Assembly (NCBI RefSeq): GCF_044763875.1
Contig: NZ_JBIWGZ010000002.1
Location: forward strand, 496,001 to 560,000
Origin: Rummeliibacillus sp044763875
GTDB taxonomy: Bacteria > Bacillota > Bacilli > Bacillales_A > Planococcaceae
DNA: 64,000 nt
Direction of reading: 5' to 3'
Shown in pieces: positions 16,241 to 24,509 of this stretch. The translations under genes and the position numbers were made by a program. The notes beneath the pieces were generated by a model that had not been told where the DNA came from, made no database searches, and saw nothing but the letters and a program-made list of their open reading frames with translations. The first letter of the stretch is position 1. Each line of letters starts with the position of its first letter.

Positions 16241-17146
16241 TTACATAACAATAACTTTTTGCATATCTTCAGGTAGCTCACTATGCCATTCCATTTTTTC
16301 ATGAGTTAATGGATGTTGAAGTACTAGTGAAACACAGTGTAAGGCCTGTCTATCGATGAGTTCTCTTGTGCCACCATATAAATCATCCCCTAGTAAAGGA
16401 TGACCAATCGACGACATATGCACTCGAATTTGATGCGTACGTCCAGTATGCAATGTTAATCTTACATGACTTATTTTCTCACCTTGTACACTAAATCGTT
16501 TGATGACTTGTACATCTGTATGTGCAAATTGACCATCTTGCCGTACTTCTCTTTCAATAATGCTCCCATCCTTACGACCAATAGGTGAGATGATTTGTTG
16601 GAAGTCATCGAATATGTGTCCATGAACGAATGCTTCATAGGTTCTGCTAATGCTATGTTTCTTTTGTGCTTCACTCATAAGATGGTGAATATGTCGATGC
16701 TTCGCAATGCACATTAACCCTGAAGTATTACGATCTAAACGTGTCACCACATGGACGGTAGAGACAATTTGTTGTGCTTGTAAATGTGCTGCTATGATAT
16801 TCGCAACACTACCAGTAGGATGATCATGTGAAGGGATTGTACTTTGATACGGTGGTTTTTCTACAATAAGCAATGCATCGTCTTCATATTGTACGGCTAA
16901 TTCTCCTTTTTCGGGAAGTAGCCCCTCGCTTATTTCTTCAATAGGAAAAATAACTGTAATCTCATCCCCAATTGCAAGAGGATACCTCACATTACGTTCT
17001 ACTCCATTTACGAGTAAAGACCCACCTTGAAATTTAATGGCTGTTAATGCTCGTTTTGATATACCATACTCCATTAATGCCTCTCTTAGTAATTGGCTAT
17101 CATTTTGTGAGATAAAGGTTATACGATATCGAAAGTCTTTAATCAT
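16241..17146 (-). CDS. yjbO: RluA/RluD-family pseudouridine synthase (YjbO)
   Basis: A 301-residue enzyme with an N-terminal S4-like part (SKRALTAIKFQGGSLLVNG) and the catalytic RluA motif VTRLDRNTSGLMCIAKH, whose Asp is the nucleophile. It also has GRTHQIRVHMSSIGHPLLGDDLYGG (given here as two adjoining parts: GRTHQIRVHM and GHPLLGDDLYGG). It makes pseudouridine in rRNA or tRNA. The target base is not predictable. The start overlaps the nadK stop by ATGA. It is the last gene of the operon. Confidence 0.93.
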   Translation of the reverse strand: MIKDFRYRITFISQNDSQLLREALMEYGISKRALTAIKFQGGSLLVNGVERNVRYPLAIGDEITVIFPIEEISEGLLPEKGELAVQYEDDALLIVEKPPYQSTIPSHDHPTGSVANIIAAHLQAQQIVSTVHVVTRLDRNTSGLMCIAKHRHIHHLMSEAQKKHSISRTYEAFVHGHIFDDFQQIISPIGRKDGSIIEREVRQDGQFAHTDVQVIKRFSVQGEKISHVRLTLHTGRTHQIRVHMSSIGHPLLGDDLYGGTRELIDRQALHCVSLVLQHPLTHEKMEWHSELPEDMQKVIVM

Positions 17147-17949
17147 TCTTGTAAATCACTATCGATAAACGAGTCATGTACACGTTGCCAAAATGGGAAA
17201 GCTTTAAAACGAGCAAAACGAACTTTCTCATCTGCAACACGATATTGAATCGATTTTACATTTTTATGCAATAGTTGAACATGGTCAACTGTGACCATAA
17301 AATCTTCTGCCATTACTGGTTTTAAGATGCAATTATGATGAGCCGGTAAAACGAGAGAAGATCCAACTGTACGGAAAACACGATTATTTATCGAAGCCAT
17401 TTCTGTTAGTTGTAAAGCTTGCAAAGATGGATGCAAAATTGCACCTCCAAGTGCTTTGTTATAAGCTGTACTACCAGACGGCGTGGAAACGCATAGCCCA
17501 TCACCGCGGAAACGTTCAAATGGACGATCATTTAGTTCTACATCCATTACAAGCGTAACTTCTGGCGATTTAACCGTAGATTCATTTAATGCTAAATACG
17601 TATAACAATCATCACTAGTTTGATAATTGATCGTAACCTCTAGGAGAGGATATTCAATTACTTTTAATTCATCTTTTGCAATAGAAATCACTAGTTTTTC
17701 GATTTCACTTGGTTTCCAATCTGCATAGAAGCCAAGATGTCCAGTATGGATACCAACAAACGAAACTTCAGACAACATATGTGTGTAACGATGAAACGCA
17801 TGTAGAAGCGTCCCATCTCCCCCAATAGATAATACAATATCCGGTTTTTCTTCATCTACTTCTAGACCAAAATCGGTTAAATAGTTAATCGCACGTTCCA
17901 TTAGTTCATTTGATTGTGGATCGTTACGTGATTGGATGGCAAATCTCAT
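17143..17949 (-). CDS. nadK: NAD kinase
   Basis: This 268-residue ATP-NAD kinase carries the signature SIGGDGTLLHAFHRY near residue 43 and the LALNESTVKSPE loop near residue 120. It also has CVSTPSGSTAYNKALGGAI. It phosphorylates NAD to NADP in the cytoplasm. It overlaps both neighbours by ATGA (yjbM upstream, yjbO downstream), so the three are translationally coupled. The link with a (p)ppGpp synthetase is the same in B. subtilis (yjbM-ppnKA-yjbO). Confidence 0.96.
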   Translation of the reverse strand: MRFAIQSRNDPQSNELMERAINYLTDFGLEVDEEKPDIVLSIGGDGTLLHAFHRYTHMLSEVSFVGIHTGHLGFYADWKPSEIEKLVISIAKDELKVIEYPLLEVTINYQTSDDCYTYLALNESTVKSPEVTLVMDVELNDRPFERFRGDGLCVSTPSGSTAYNKALGGAILHPSLQALQLTEMASINNRVFRTVGSSLVLPAHHNCILKPVMAEDFMVTVDHVQLLHKNVKSIQYRVADEKVRFARFKAFPFWQRVHDSFIDSDLQE

Positions 17950-18626
17950 AGGTTCTCTCGGGCTCCTTTCAGATGATCTTGACGAACTTTAGGTTTTGAT
18001 GCTTCTTTATATTCTGTAAAATAGGCCTGCGCTTCTCGTATTTCTTCACGAATCTCAGACATCTCTTCATCGAGCTTAAAAGCTGCTTCTGCCGCATTTT
18101 GAAGACGTTTTTTTATTTCTTCAGGGAAAATCCCTTTATATTTATAGTTTAAGGAATGTTCGATCGAAGCCCAGAAGTTCATTGCAAGTGTGCGAATTTG
18201 AATTTCAGCTAATATCGTTTTTTCTCCTTGAATTGTACCGACAGGATATTCAATAATCATGTGGTATGATCGATATCCACTATTCTTTACATTTGTGATG
18301 TAGTCTTTTTCTTCAATGATATGTAAATCATTTCGTTGACGCAACAATTCAATAACAGTTGGAATGTCATCTACAAACTGACACATAATACGAACACCAG
18401 CTATATCTTGTAATTCATGTGCAAGTGTATCTGAAGGTTCAAATACTAATCCTTTTTCTAATGTCTTATCATAAATACTCGCAAGTGGTTTTACACGTCC
18501 AGTAACGAATTCAATCGGTGATGTCGTGTTTGATTTTTCAAATTGCGCACGAATACCTTTTAATTTTATTTTTAGTTCGTCTACTGCTTGCTTATAGGGC
18601 TGTAAAAAGCGATCCCATTGTCCCAT
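17946..18626 (-). CDS. yjbM: Small alarmone synthetase / GTP pyrophosphokinase (YjbM, RelQ type)
   Basis: The 226-residue protein has only the RelA/SpoT synthetase domain: PIEFVTGRVKPLASIYDK, then DIAGVRIMCQFVDDI, then KNSGYRSYHMIIEYPV, and EIQIRTLAMNFWASIEHSLN with the catalytic Glu. There is no HD hydrolase part. Such RelQ enzymes make (p)ppGpp from ATP and GDP/GTP as tetramers. The ATG giving MGQWDRFLQPYKQ has AGGGGGA upstream. The longer frame has none. It is second in the yjbL-yjbM-nadK-yjbO operon. Confidence 0.94.
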   Translation of the reverse strand: MGQWDRFLQPYKQAVDELKIKLKGIRAQFEKSNTTSPIEFVTGRVKPLASIYDKTLEKGLVFEPSDTLAHELQDIAGVRIMCQFVDDIPTVIELLRQRNDLHIIEEKDYITNVKNSGYRSYHMIIEYPVGTIQGEKTILAEIQIRTLAMNFWASIEHSLNYKYKGIFPEEIKKRLQNAAEAAFKLDEEMSEIREEIREAQAYFTEYKEASKPKVRQDHLKGARENL

Positions 18627-18646
18627 GATAAGTCCCCCTAACACAT

Positions 18647-19039
18647 TTAGGCTTCACTCAATAGTTCTGCAAAAGCTTCTTCAACTGCAGTTGTAAAAAC
18701 TTCTCCATAATTATAGTTACCTTCAATATTATATATAAGTGATTGTAATTCATCTTGAAAGTTGACCAATTCAATCTGCTCAGTATTCCATTTTAACATA
18801 GGATTTACTTTTGATTGTAACGTTTCGGCTAATAGTGGCCAAACAGCTTGTGGGAATTTCACATAACTATATCCATCTTCTTCGTCCATTAAGTAAATAA
18901 ATGACATATCATCTGAATCAGTAATCATTTGTCCTGCTGGACGCCATTTAATATCGTTAAGTTTTTCTTGTAAATCAAATTGGATATGTGAATCTTGAAT
19001 TGTACCTTTTTGTACTGTATAAGTTTTACGCAAAGCCAA
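18647..19039 (-). CDS. yjbL: UPF0738 family protein (YjbL)
   Basis: A 130-residue acidic soluble protein. Position (directly before yjbM) and sequence features (KWRPAGQMITDSDDMSFIYLM, KFPQAVWPLLAETL, YGEVFTTAVEEAFAELL) fit YjbL/UPF0738. Its function is unknown. It leads the alarmone / NAD kinase operon and is divergent from yjbK. Confidence 0.85.
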   Translation of the reverse strand: MALRKTYTVQKGTIQDSHIQFDLQEKLNDIKWRPAGQMITDSDDMSFIYLMDEEDGYSYVKFPQAVWPLLAETLQSKVNPMLKWNTEQIELVNFQDELQSLIYNIEGNYNYGEVFTTAVEEAFAELLSEA

Positions 19040-19140
19040 TCTTCCTTTCTTTGAACCTGGTATCTATTTTATCATAGGCTCACAATTTTCTAACCAATTT
19101 TTATGGATAATTGTCATGGTTTTTCGTCATTTTGTGCACA

Positions 19141-19170
19141 TTGCAATTTGTTATAAAATTCCTTTATAAT
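19141..19170 (+). promoter_or_regulatory. SigA promoter of yjbK-yjbJ
   Basis: TTGCAA (19141-19146), an 18-base spacer and TATAAT (19165-19170) lie 26 bases before the yjbK start. Confidence 0.7.
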
Positions 19171-19195
19171 TCATAAATAGAAAGGGTGTTTAATA

Positions 19196-19789
19196 ATGAC
19201 CCAACAATTAGAAATAGAATTCAAAAATATGTTAACAAAAGAGGAATTCGATCAACTGTGTGAATCCTTCAAACTAACAGAAGAAAATTTCCACGAACAA
19301 ACCAATCATTATTTTGATTCACCAGATTTTGCTTTAAAAAATGTACGCTCTGGTTTACGCATTCGCGAAGTACAAAATCGTTTTGAATGCACATTAAAAG
19401 AACCTGCAGCAGGCATTGGTCTAATTGAAACAACGGACTTACTTACAAAAGATGTAGTTCAATCTATTCTAACCGGTAGCTCTATCCTTCATGCAAATGA
19501 AGTTAATAAACGCCTTCAAGCTTTAAAAATAGATCCACAGGATTTGCAAATTTTAGGTACACTCTATACCAAACGTGCCGAAATAGAATATGAAGGTGGT
19601 CTTCTAGTATTTGATCATTCTCATTATGCAGACACAGATGATTATGAATTAGAATACGAAGTAGCGGATGAAGCAACTGGTAAGGTGATTTTTGAGAAAT
19701 TCCTTGCACACTATTTAATCCCAATAAGACCAGCTGATAAAAAAGTCGCTCGTTTTATGAGCACTGTTAATAAGAAACGAGGAGAATAG
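19196..19789 (+). CDS. yjbK: CYTH-domain protein (YjbK), triphosphate-binding
   Basis: The protein opens with the diagnostic ExExK motif (EIEFK, residues 6-10). Charged beta strands typical of the CYTH tunnel follow: GLRIREVQNRFECTLKEP, EIEYEGGLLVFDHSHY and YELEYEV. CYTH proteins bind or hydrolyse triphosphates or polyphosphate. YjbK itself has no settled substrate. The length is 197 residues. It immediately precedes yjbJ (stop TAG adjacent to the next ATG). Confidence 0.88.
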   Translation: MTQQLEIEFKNMLTKEEFDQLCESFKLTEENFHEQTNHYFDSPDFALKNVRSGLRIREVQNRFECTLKEPAAGIGLIETTDLLTKDVVQSILTGSSILHANEVNKRLQALKIDPQDLQILGTLYTKRAEIEYEGGLLVFDHSHYADTDDYELEYEVADEATGKVIFEKFLAHYLIPIRPADKKVARFMSTVNKKRGE

Positions 19790-20671
19790 ATGAACACACA
19801 ATCATTACAATCTTTAGCTCAGCCTCAAGCCTTACAAAGCATGAGCTCTTCTGGTACAAGTGCTGCGAATACTTCAAATTCGACATCTGACTTATTCGCT
19901 CAAATGTTGTCACAATTAACCAATTCACCATCTAGTACATCTGATACTACTCAAATGCTTGGACTAACTAATTCTCTTTCGAGCTCAAATAGTTCTTCCT
20001 ATTTATCACAGTTATTATCATCTTACAGCCCACTCAGTAACCTATTAGGAAACGCTTCTTCAACAGACTACAGTCAATTGCAAAATAGTCTAGGAAATTC
20101 AGCTACAACTGATTATAGTCAACGTTTAAATGGCTTAAGCAATTCTGTAAGTAATACAAATAACTCTTTATTTTACAATGGTACATCTCCTGTTTATACA
20201 CCTGCATCTGTGTTAAACAAGATCAACAATAATTATGACCAAGCATTAAGCAATTTAACAAGCCAACAAGCAGGACCAACTAGCGTATCTTCTAATACTA
20301 ACTACGATGCAATTATTAAAAAAGCATCGCAAACTTTTGGGATTCCAGAAAAAATGATTAAATCTGTCATTAAACAAGAATCCGGTTTTAAAAACAATGC
20401 AACAAGTTCAGCTGGTGCTGGTGGTTTAATGCAATTAATGCCGGGCACAGCAAAATATTTAGGTGTTTCTAATGTATATGATGCCGAGCAAAATATTATG
20501 GGCGGAACCAAATATTTAAAGCAACTGTATGACAAATTCGGTGGAAACTATCAATTAATGCTAGCTGCTTACAATGCTGGACCTGGTGCCGTAACAAAAT
20601 ATGGAGGTATTCCACCTTATAAGGAAACAACAAACTACGTCAATAATATTATGAATACATACAAAGCATAA
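19790..20671 (+). CDS. yjbJ: Lytic transglycosylase (SLT domain) with long Ser/Asn-rich N-terminus (YjbJ)
   Basis: Residues about 165-290 form a goose-lysozyme-like SLT domain. It has the catalytic Glu in IKQESGFKNNATS and the family motifs GLMQLMPGTAKYLGV and AAYNAGPGAVTKYGG. The first 160 residues are a Ser/Asn/Thr/Gln-rich low-complexity region with no visible signal peptide. It should cleave glycan strands between MurNAc and GlcNAc. GAGGAGAA lies at the end of yjbK. The protein is longer than I recall for B. subtilis YjbJ. Confidence 0.9.
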   Translation: MNTQSLQSLAQPQALQSMSSSGTSAANTSNSTSDLFAQMLSQLTNSPSSTSDTTQMLGLTNSLSSSNSSSYLSQLLSSYSPLSNLLGNASSTDYSQLQNSLGNSATTDYSQRLNGLSNSVSNTNNSLFYNGTSPVYTPASVLNKINNNYDQALSNLTSQQAGPTSVSSNTNYDAIIKKASQTFGIPEKMIKSVIKQESGFKNNATSSAGAGGLMQLMPGTAKYLGVSNVYDAEQNIMGGTKYLKQLYDKFGGNYQLMLAAYNAGPGAVTKYGGIPPYKETTNYVNNIMNTYKA

Positions 20672-20875
20672 TTTGACAAAATACCAATAACTTCGCTACT
20701 ATTCATTCATCCTTTATTTTTTTAATATTCATGATGAATTGCTCTAAACATGCGACCGTTATTGGTTTTTTCATTATAAAATATGAAATTTGGAATAGAG
20801 AGCGAGTTATTTGTTTGAGAAAATACAAAGAGGTTGATAAAATAGTATTACAGCTAAAGCAAAGGAGAATCATCT

Positions 20876-21277
20876 ATGACGCAAAAACCTATAATTCCTT
20901 ATGAGGAAATTGGTAAAGAAAAACTTTATAAATTAATTGATATTTTCTATTCCAAAGTTGCTAAAAATCCGAAGCTAAAGCCTATATTCCCTGATGATTT
21001 ATCCGAGACAGCTCGCAAACAGAAACAGTTTCAGACACAATATTTAGGTGGTCCCAATATTTATACAGAAGAGCATGGACATCCAATGCTCAAAGCACGC
21101 CATATGCCTTTTAAGATTACACCTGAACGTGCACAAGCTTGGCTAGAATGTATGTCTGAGGCAATGGATGAAGTAGGTCTTGATGGTAAATTTCGCGATG
21201 TCTATTATCAACGTCTCGTCCTTACGGCACACCATATGATTAACGCACCGGATGATGACGAGGAGGTTTTAGAGTGA
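20876..21277 (+). CDS. yjbI: Truncated haemoglobin (YjbI)
   Basis: A 133-residue group II (trHbO) globin. It has FYSKVAKNPKLKPIFPDDL, the QTQYLGGPNIYTEEHGHPML segment and KARHMPFKI containing the proximal haem His, then AWLECM. It binds O2 or NO. Its gene is coupled to yjbH here and in B. subtilis, suggesting a redox role linked to Spx control. A promoter-like TTTGAG / TAAAAT pair (20814-20843) and AAAGGAG precede the ATG. Confidence 0.92.
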   Translation: MTQKPIIPYEEIGKEKLYKLIDIFYSKVAKNPKLKPIFPDDLSETARKQKQFQTQYLGGPNIYTEEHGHPMLKARHMPFKITPERAQAWLECMSEAMDEVGLDGKFRDVYYQRLVLTAHHMINAPDDDEEVLE

Positions 21278-22092
21278 ACAATATTCAATATTTAACCGAA
21301 AAACCTGCTGTATCACCCGCAACTGCACTGAGTAAACCTATCGAACTTTATGTTTTCATGGATTTACTTTCTCCCAGCAGTTGGGAACTACAATCACTGA
21401 TCCGTCAATTACAAATAAATTATGGTCAATATTTTTCAGCACGCATTGTCTTAAGTACAGAACTTAATTCATTAAATACTGCATGTCAACGAATTAATAG
21501 TTGCGAATCCCATGAGGAGCTTGTCGATGTATCTCACCCCGTCCTTCCTTCAATTGCCGTAAAAGCAGCTGAACTGCAAGGAAAAAAAGCTGGTTATCGT
21601 TTTTTGGTGAAATTACAAGAATACGCATTGATTAATACAAAAAATGTCTGTCAGTGCAGTACGTTACAAGAAATTGCACATGAAACTGGATTAGATGTTG
21701 AAGAATTCCAATCCGATTTACTTTCAATGGAAGCCTCACGTGCCTTCCAAAGTGATTTATGTATTACTCGTGAAATGGAAGTAGAGGAAGTGCCAAGCTT
21801 TGTATTCTTCAATGAAAATATAGAAGATGAAGGTTTAAAAGTTTCTGGTACTTATTCCTATGAAGTTTATGAAAAGATATTAGAAGAGTTACTCGATGAC
21901 AAACTAGTTTGTCAACAACCACCTTCAGTAGAAGATTTATTCTATCGTTATCATACATTAACAACAAAAGAAGTTGCAGCTATTTATCATATCTCTCTCA
22001 ATACTGCTGAACGTGAATTAAAGAAAAAAATGCTTCAACAAAAAATTGATCGAATAACATGTGATGAATTATCGCTCTGGCGTTTAAAATAA
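21274..22092 (+). CDS. yjbH: Spx-degradation adaptor YjbH (SpxH), CxxC motif lost
   Basis: A 272-residue DsbA-like protein that in B. subtilis and S. aureus delivers Spx to ClpXP. The start GTG overlaps the yjbI stop (GTGA). The thioredoxin-like N-terminus reads ELYVFMDLLSPSSWELQSL, where the CPEC motif of B. subtilis YjbH is SPSS, so both active-site Cys are replaced by Ser. The C-terminal part (ELLDDKLVCQQPP..VEDLFYRY) is intact and ends in a helix-turn-helix-like KEVAAIYHISLNTAEREL. Its target gene spx lies 5 kb away. Confidence 0.9.
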   Translation: MNNIQYLTEKPAVSPATALSKPIELYVFMDLLSPSSWELQSLIRQLQINYGQYFSARIVLSTELNSLNTACQRINSCESHEELVDVSHPVLPSIAVKAAELQGKKAGYRFLVKLQEYALINTKNVCQCSTLQEIAHETGLDVEEFQSDLLSMEASRAFQSDLCITREMEVEEVPSFVFFNENIEDEGLKVSGTYSYEVYEKILEELLDDKLVCQQPPSVEDLFYRYHTLTTKEVAAIYHISLNTAERELKKKMLQQKIDRITCDELSLWRLK

Positions 22093-22109
22093 ATATCTAT
22101 CTATTGAAT

Positions 22110-22146
22110 CCCAATTAATGGCGTAAGCATTATTGGGGTTTTTTTT
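22110..22146 (+). terminator. Terminator of yjbI-yjbH
   Basis: CCCAATTAATG pairs with CATTATTGGG around a 7-base loop and is followed by eight Ts, 18 bases after the yjbH stop. Confidence 0.85.
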
Positions 22147-22183
22147 GCTCTATTTTAAGATAAGTTGGATTCGCTATTTTTTG

Positions 22184-22293
22184 ACAAAAAACAAAAGAAG
22201 CATCTCTACGAGAGATGCTTCTTTTCACAAAGGGGATGGGAGAAATGTTCACGTTCAAACAAAGGGGTGTATGTTTGTTTGTGATTTATTTCA
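22184..22293 (-). ncRNA. roxS: RoxS/RsaE regulatory small RNA
   Basis: Read on the minus strand, this about 110-base RNA contains two C-rich regulatory loops of RoxS/RsaE, ACCCCTTTGTTTGAACGTG and TTTCTCCCATCCCCTTTGTG, and ends in a 15-bp terminator stem (22193-22225) with a T-rich tail. S. aureus RsaE carries nearly the same CCCCTTTGTTTG and TCTCCCATCCCCTTTG strings. RoxS lies next to yjbH in B. subtilis too. It base-pairs with mRNAs of central metabolism and redox genes to block translation or expose them to decay. A Rex-like operator covers its start. Confidence 0.92.
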
Positions 22294-22329
22294 CATCTAA
22301 ACTTTAGCATGAAAAATCATATATAGCAA
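22279..22329 (-). promoter_or_regulatory. roxS promoter with overlapping Rex-like operator
   Basis: TTGCTA (22324-22329) and TAAAGT (22301-22306) are 17 bases apart on the minus strand. Right at the predicted RNA start (22279-22296) lies ATGTGAAATAAATCACAA, which differs at two positions from the palindromic Rex consensus TTGTGAA-N4-TTCACAA. Rex control of roxS by the NADH/NAD ratio is known in B. subtilis. The site here is inferred from sequence. Confidence 0.65.
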
Positions 22330-22587
22330 CGCTTCACGCTTATATTCACAAAGTTGTCATATAGTAAGCGTTTCCAACGAACTTGATGTTTTTTTATGTA
22401 TATTATGTAATGAAATTACCGATGATTATAACTTATAGGATGTATTTCCTATATATTAATTTTGAAGATATTGGGAGAATAACCTCTAAATTTGTCGTTT
22501 GAAATTGGATTAATATAACAAAAGCATCTAATATTTAACATAAAACCATTTATTAATTTAATGAATCAATTTTTTAATCCATTTTAA

Positions 22588-22616
22588 AAGGAGTTATCCC
22601 TTTAGGACAACTCCTT
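22588..22616 (-). terminator. Terminator of pepF
   Basis: AAGGAGTTATCC pairs with GGACAACTCCTT (one mismatch), followed on the minus strand by TTTTAAAAT. It sits 12 bases after the stop. Confidence 0.75.
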
Positions 22617-22627
22617 AGAATACAGAA

Positions 22628-24445
22628 TTATTCAGCGAGCAATTTTTCTAGCTCATCTAGGTTACGTTCAAATACTTTACACGCTTCTTCAATTGGAGAT
22701 GCTGATTCCATATCCACACCAGCTGCTTTTAGTACATTGATAGGGTAGTCTGAGCAACCCGCTTTTAAGAACTTATTAATATAGCGTTCTACAGCTACAT
22801 CGCCTTCAGATAATATTTGCGAGCTTAATGCAATAGCTGCACTCTTACCTGTTGCATATTGATATACATAATAGTTGTAGTAGAAATGAGGAATACGTGC
22901 CCATTCTAAACCTATTTCTTCATCTTCTGCCATATCTTCACCAAAGTATTGTTTATTTAAATTGTAATACTCTTGTGTCATACGTTCAGCAGTTAGCGCT
23001 TCTCCTTTTTGATCTAAGTCATGGATAATATGTTCAAATTCAGCAAACATCGTTTGACGAATGATTGTTCCTCGGAAACCTTCTAACCAATGATTTAAAA
23101 TGTAAATACGTGTTTTTGGATCATCAATTGTTTTCAATAGATAATCATTTAATAATTCTTCATTACATGTTGAAGCTACTTCAGCAACGAAAATTGAATA
23201 ATCACCATATACGAATGGTTGATTATTACGAGTGTAATAACTATGCACACTATGCCCGAATTCATGTACAAGAGTGAATAAGTTATCTAAGTTATTTTGC
23301 CAGTTTAATAAGATGTATGGATTTGTACCATAAGATCCTGATGAGTATGCACCGCTGCGTTTTCCTTTACTTTCAACAACGTCTACCCAACGATCTTTTA
23401 ATGCTTTTTCAATAATACCTACATATTCATCACCCATCACGCCTAAAGCTTTTAACATATGGCCTTTTGCTTCTTCGTAAGTCATATCGATTTTAGATTC
23501 CGGTACTAATGGTGTGTATACATCCCACATATGCAATTCATCAACGCCCAGAATTTTTTTGCGTAGCGAGATATAACGGTGCATTAATGGTAAATAGTTA
23601 TGAATTGTTTCAATTAATTGATCGTACACTTTTTCAGGAATACTGTTAGCAGACATTGCAGCTTGACGAGCAGAATCGTATTTACGAATACGTGCACTAA
23701 CATTATGCGCTTTCACATTACCTGTTAAAGTAGCGGCAAATGTATTTTTAAAATTACCATACGTACCATACATTGCATGGAAAGCTGCTTCTCGTACAGA
23801 ACGATCTTTACTTTCTAAAAAGTGGACATAATTACCATGTGTTAATTGGACTTGATTCCCTTTTTCATCTTTAATTGTAGGAAATTCTAAATCAGCATTG
23901 TTCAACATGCTAAATGTGTTTGAAGATGCACCTGTAACTTCTGACATTTGTGAAAGGATTGCTTCTTGTTCTGCTGGTAAAATATGCGGACGTTCTTTAT
24001 TGATTTCTTCTATTTCTTGTTTATATAATCTCAGATCTTCGTTTTCTGTGAGGTATCCTTCAATAACCGCTTCATCTAACGATAGAATTTCAGGTGTTAG
24101 GAAAGATAAACTTGTTGAGATTTGGGCATACAATGTTTTCGCACGACTATCCATAGCTTGATAAATTGCATTTGTTGTATCTTGATCGTTTCGCATATGA
24201 GAATATGCATAGAGACGACCTAAATTACTATATACATCATCACGGAAACGTAAAACCTTAAGTAATGCCTCAGCTCCGTCTTTAATTGTCCCTTGATAAC
24301 TAGCAGCTTGTTTACCAAGCTCACTGATTTCTTTATAAGATTCTTCCCAAGCAGTATCAGTTGCAAAAATATCTTCTAGTTTCCAAGTTAGCTCGGTAGG
24401 TACCTCCTCTCTTTTTAATACTTTGCTTTGTAAATTTTCAGTCAT
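22628..24445 (-). CDS. pepF: Oligoendopeptidase F (M3 metallopeptidase, YjbG type)
   Basis: A 605-residue cytoplasmic zinc peptidase with the HExxH motif in TLVHEFGHSVHSYY (around residue 390) and a downstream Glu ligand in FVAEVASTCNEELL. An N-terminal oligoendopeptidase F domain occupies about residues 115-185. It cuts peptides of roughly 7-17 residues. AGGGGG precedes the ATG. It sits between roxS and coiA, exactly as yjbG does in B. subtilis. Confidence 0.95.
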   Translation of the reverse strand: MTENLQSKVLKREEVPTELTWKLEDIFATDTAWEESYKEISELGKQAASYQGTIKDGAEALLKVLRFRDDVYSNLGRLYAYSHMRNDQDTTNAIYQAMDSRAKTLYAQISTSLSFLTPEILSLDEAVIEGYLTENEDLRLYKQEIEEINKERPHILPAEQEAILSQMSEVTGASSNTFSMLNNADLEFPTIKDEKGNQVQLTHGNYVHFLESKDRSVREAAFHAMYGTYGNFKNTFAATLTGNVKAHNVSARIRKYDSARQAAMSANSIPEKVYDQLIETIHNYLPLMHRYISLRKKILGVDELHMWDVYTPLVPESKIDMTYEEAKGHMLKALGVMGDEYVGIIEKALKDRWVDVVESKGKRSGAYSSGSYGTNPYILLNWQNNLDNLFTLVHEFGHSVHSYYTRNNQPFVYGDYSIFVAEVASTCNEELLNDYLLKTIDDPKTRIYILNHWLEGFRGTIIRQTMFAEFEHIIHDLDQKGEALTAERMTQEYYNLNKQYFGEDMAEDEEIGLEWARIPHFYYNYYVYQYATGKSAAIALSSQILSEGDVAVERYINKFLKAGCSDYPINVLKAAGVDMESASPIEEACKVFERNLDELEKLLAE

Positions 24446-24509
24446 GATATGACCCCCTATTTAAATTTGCTCCTGAGAAACGAAGTACCTTAATATTTTC
24501 TCAATTTTC

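Noticed and set aside
22245..22307. A 20-codon plus-strand ORF with a strong GGGGATGGGAG site
   Set aside because: The site and ORF are the reverse complement of the conserved C-rich loops of the RoxS small RNA, so the apparent ribosome-binding site is a shadow.
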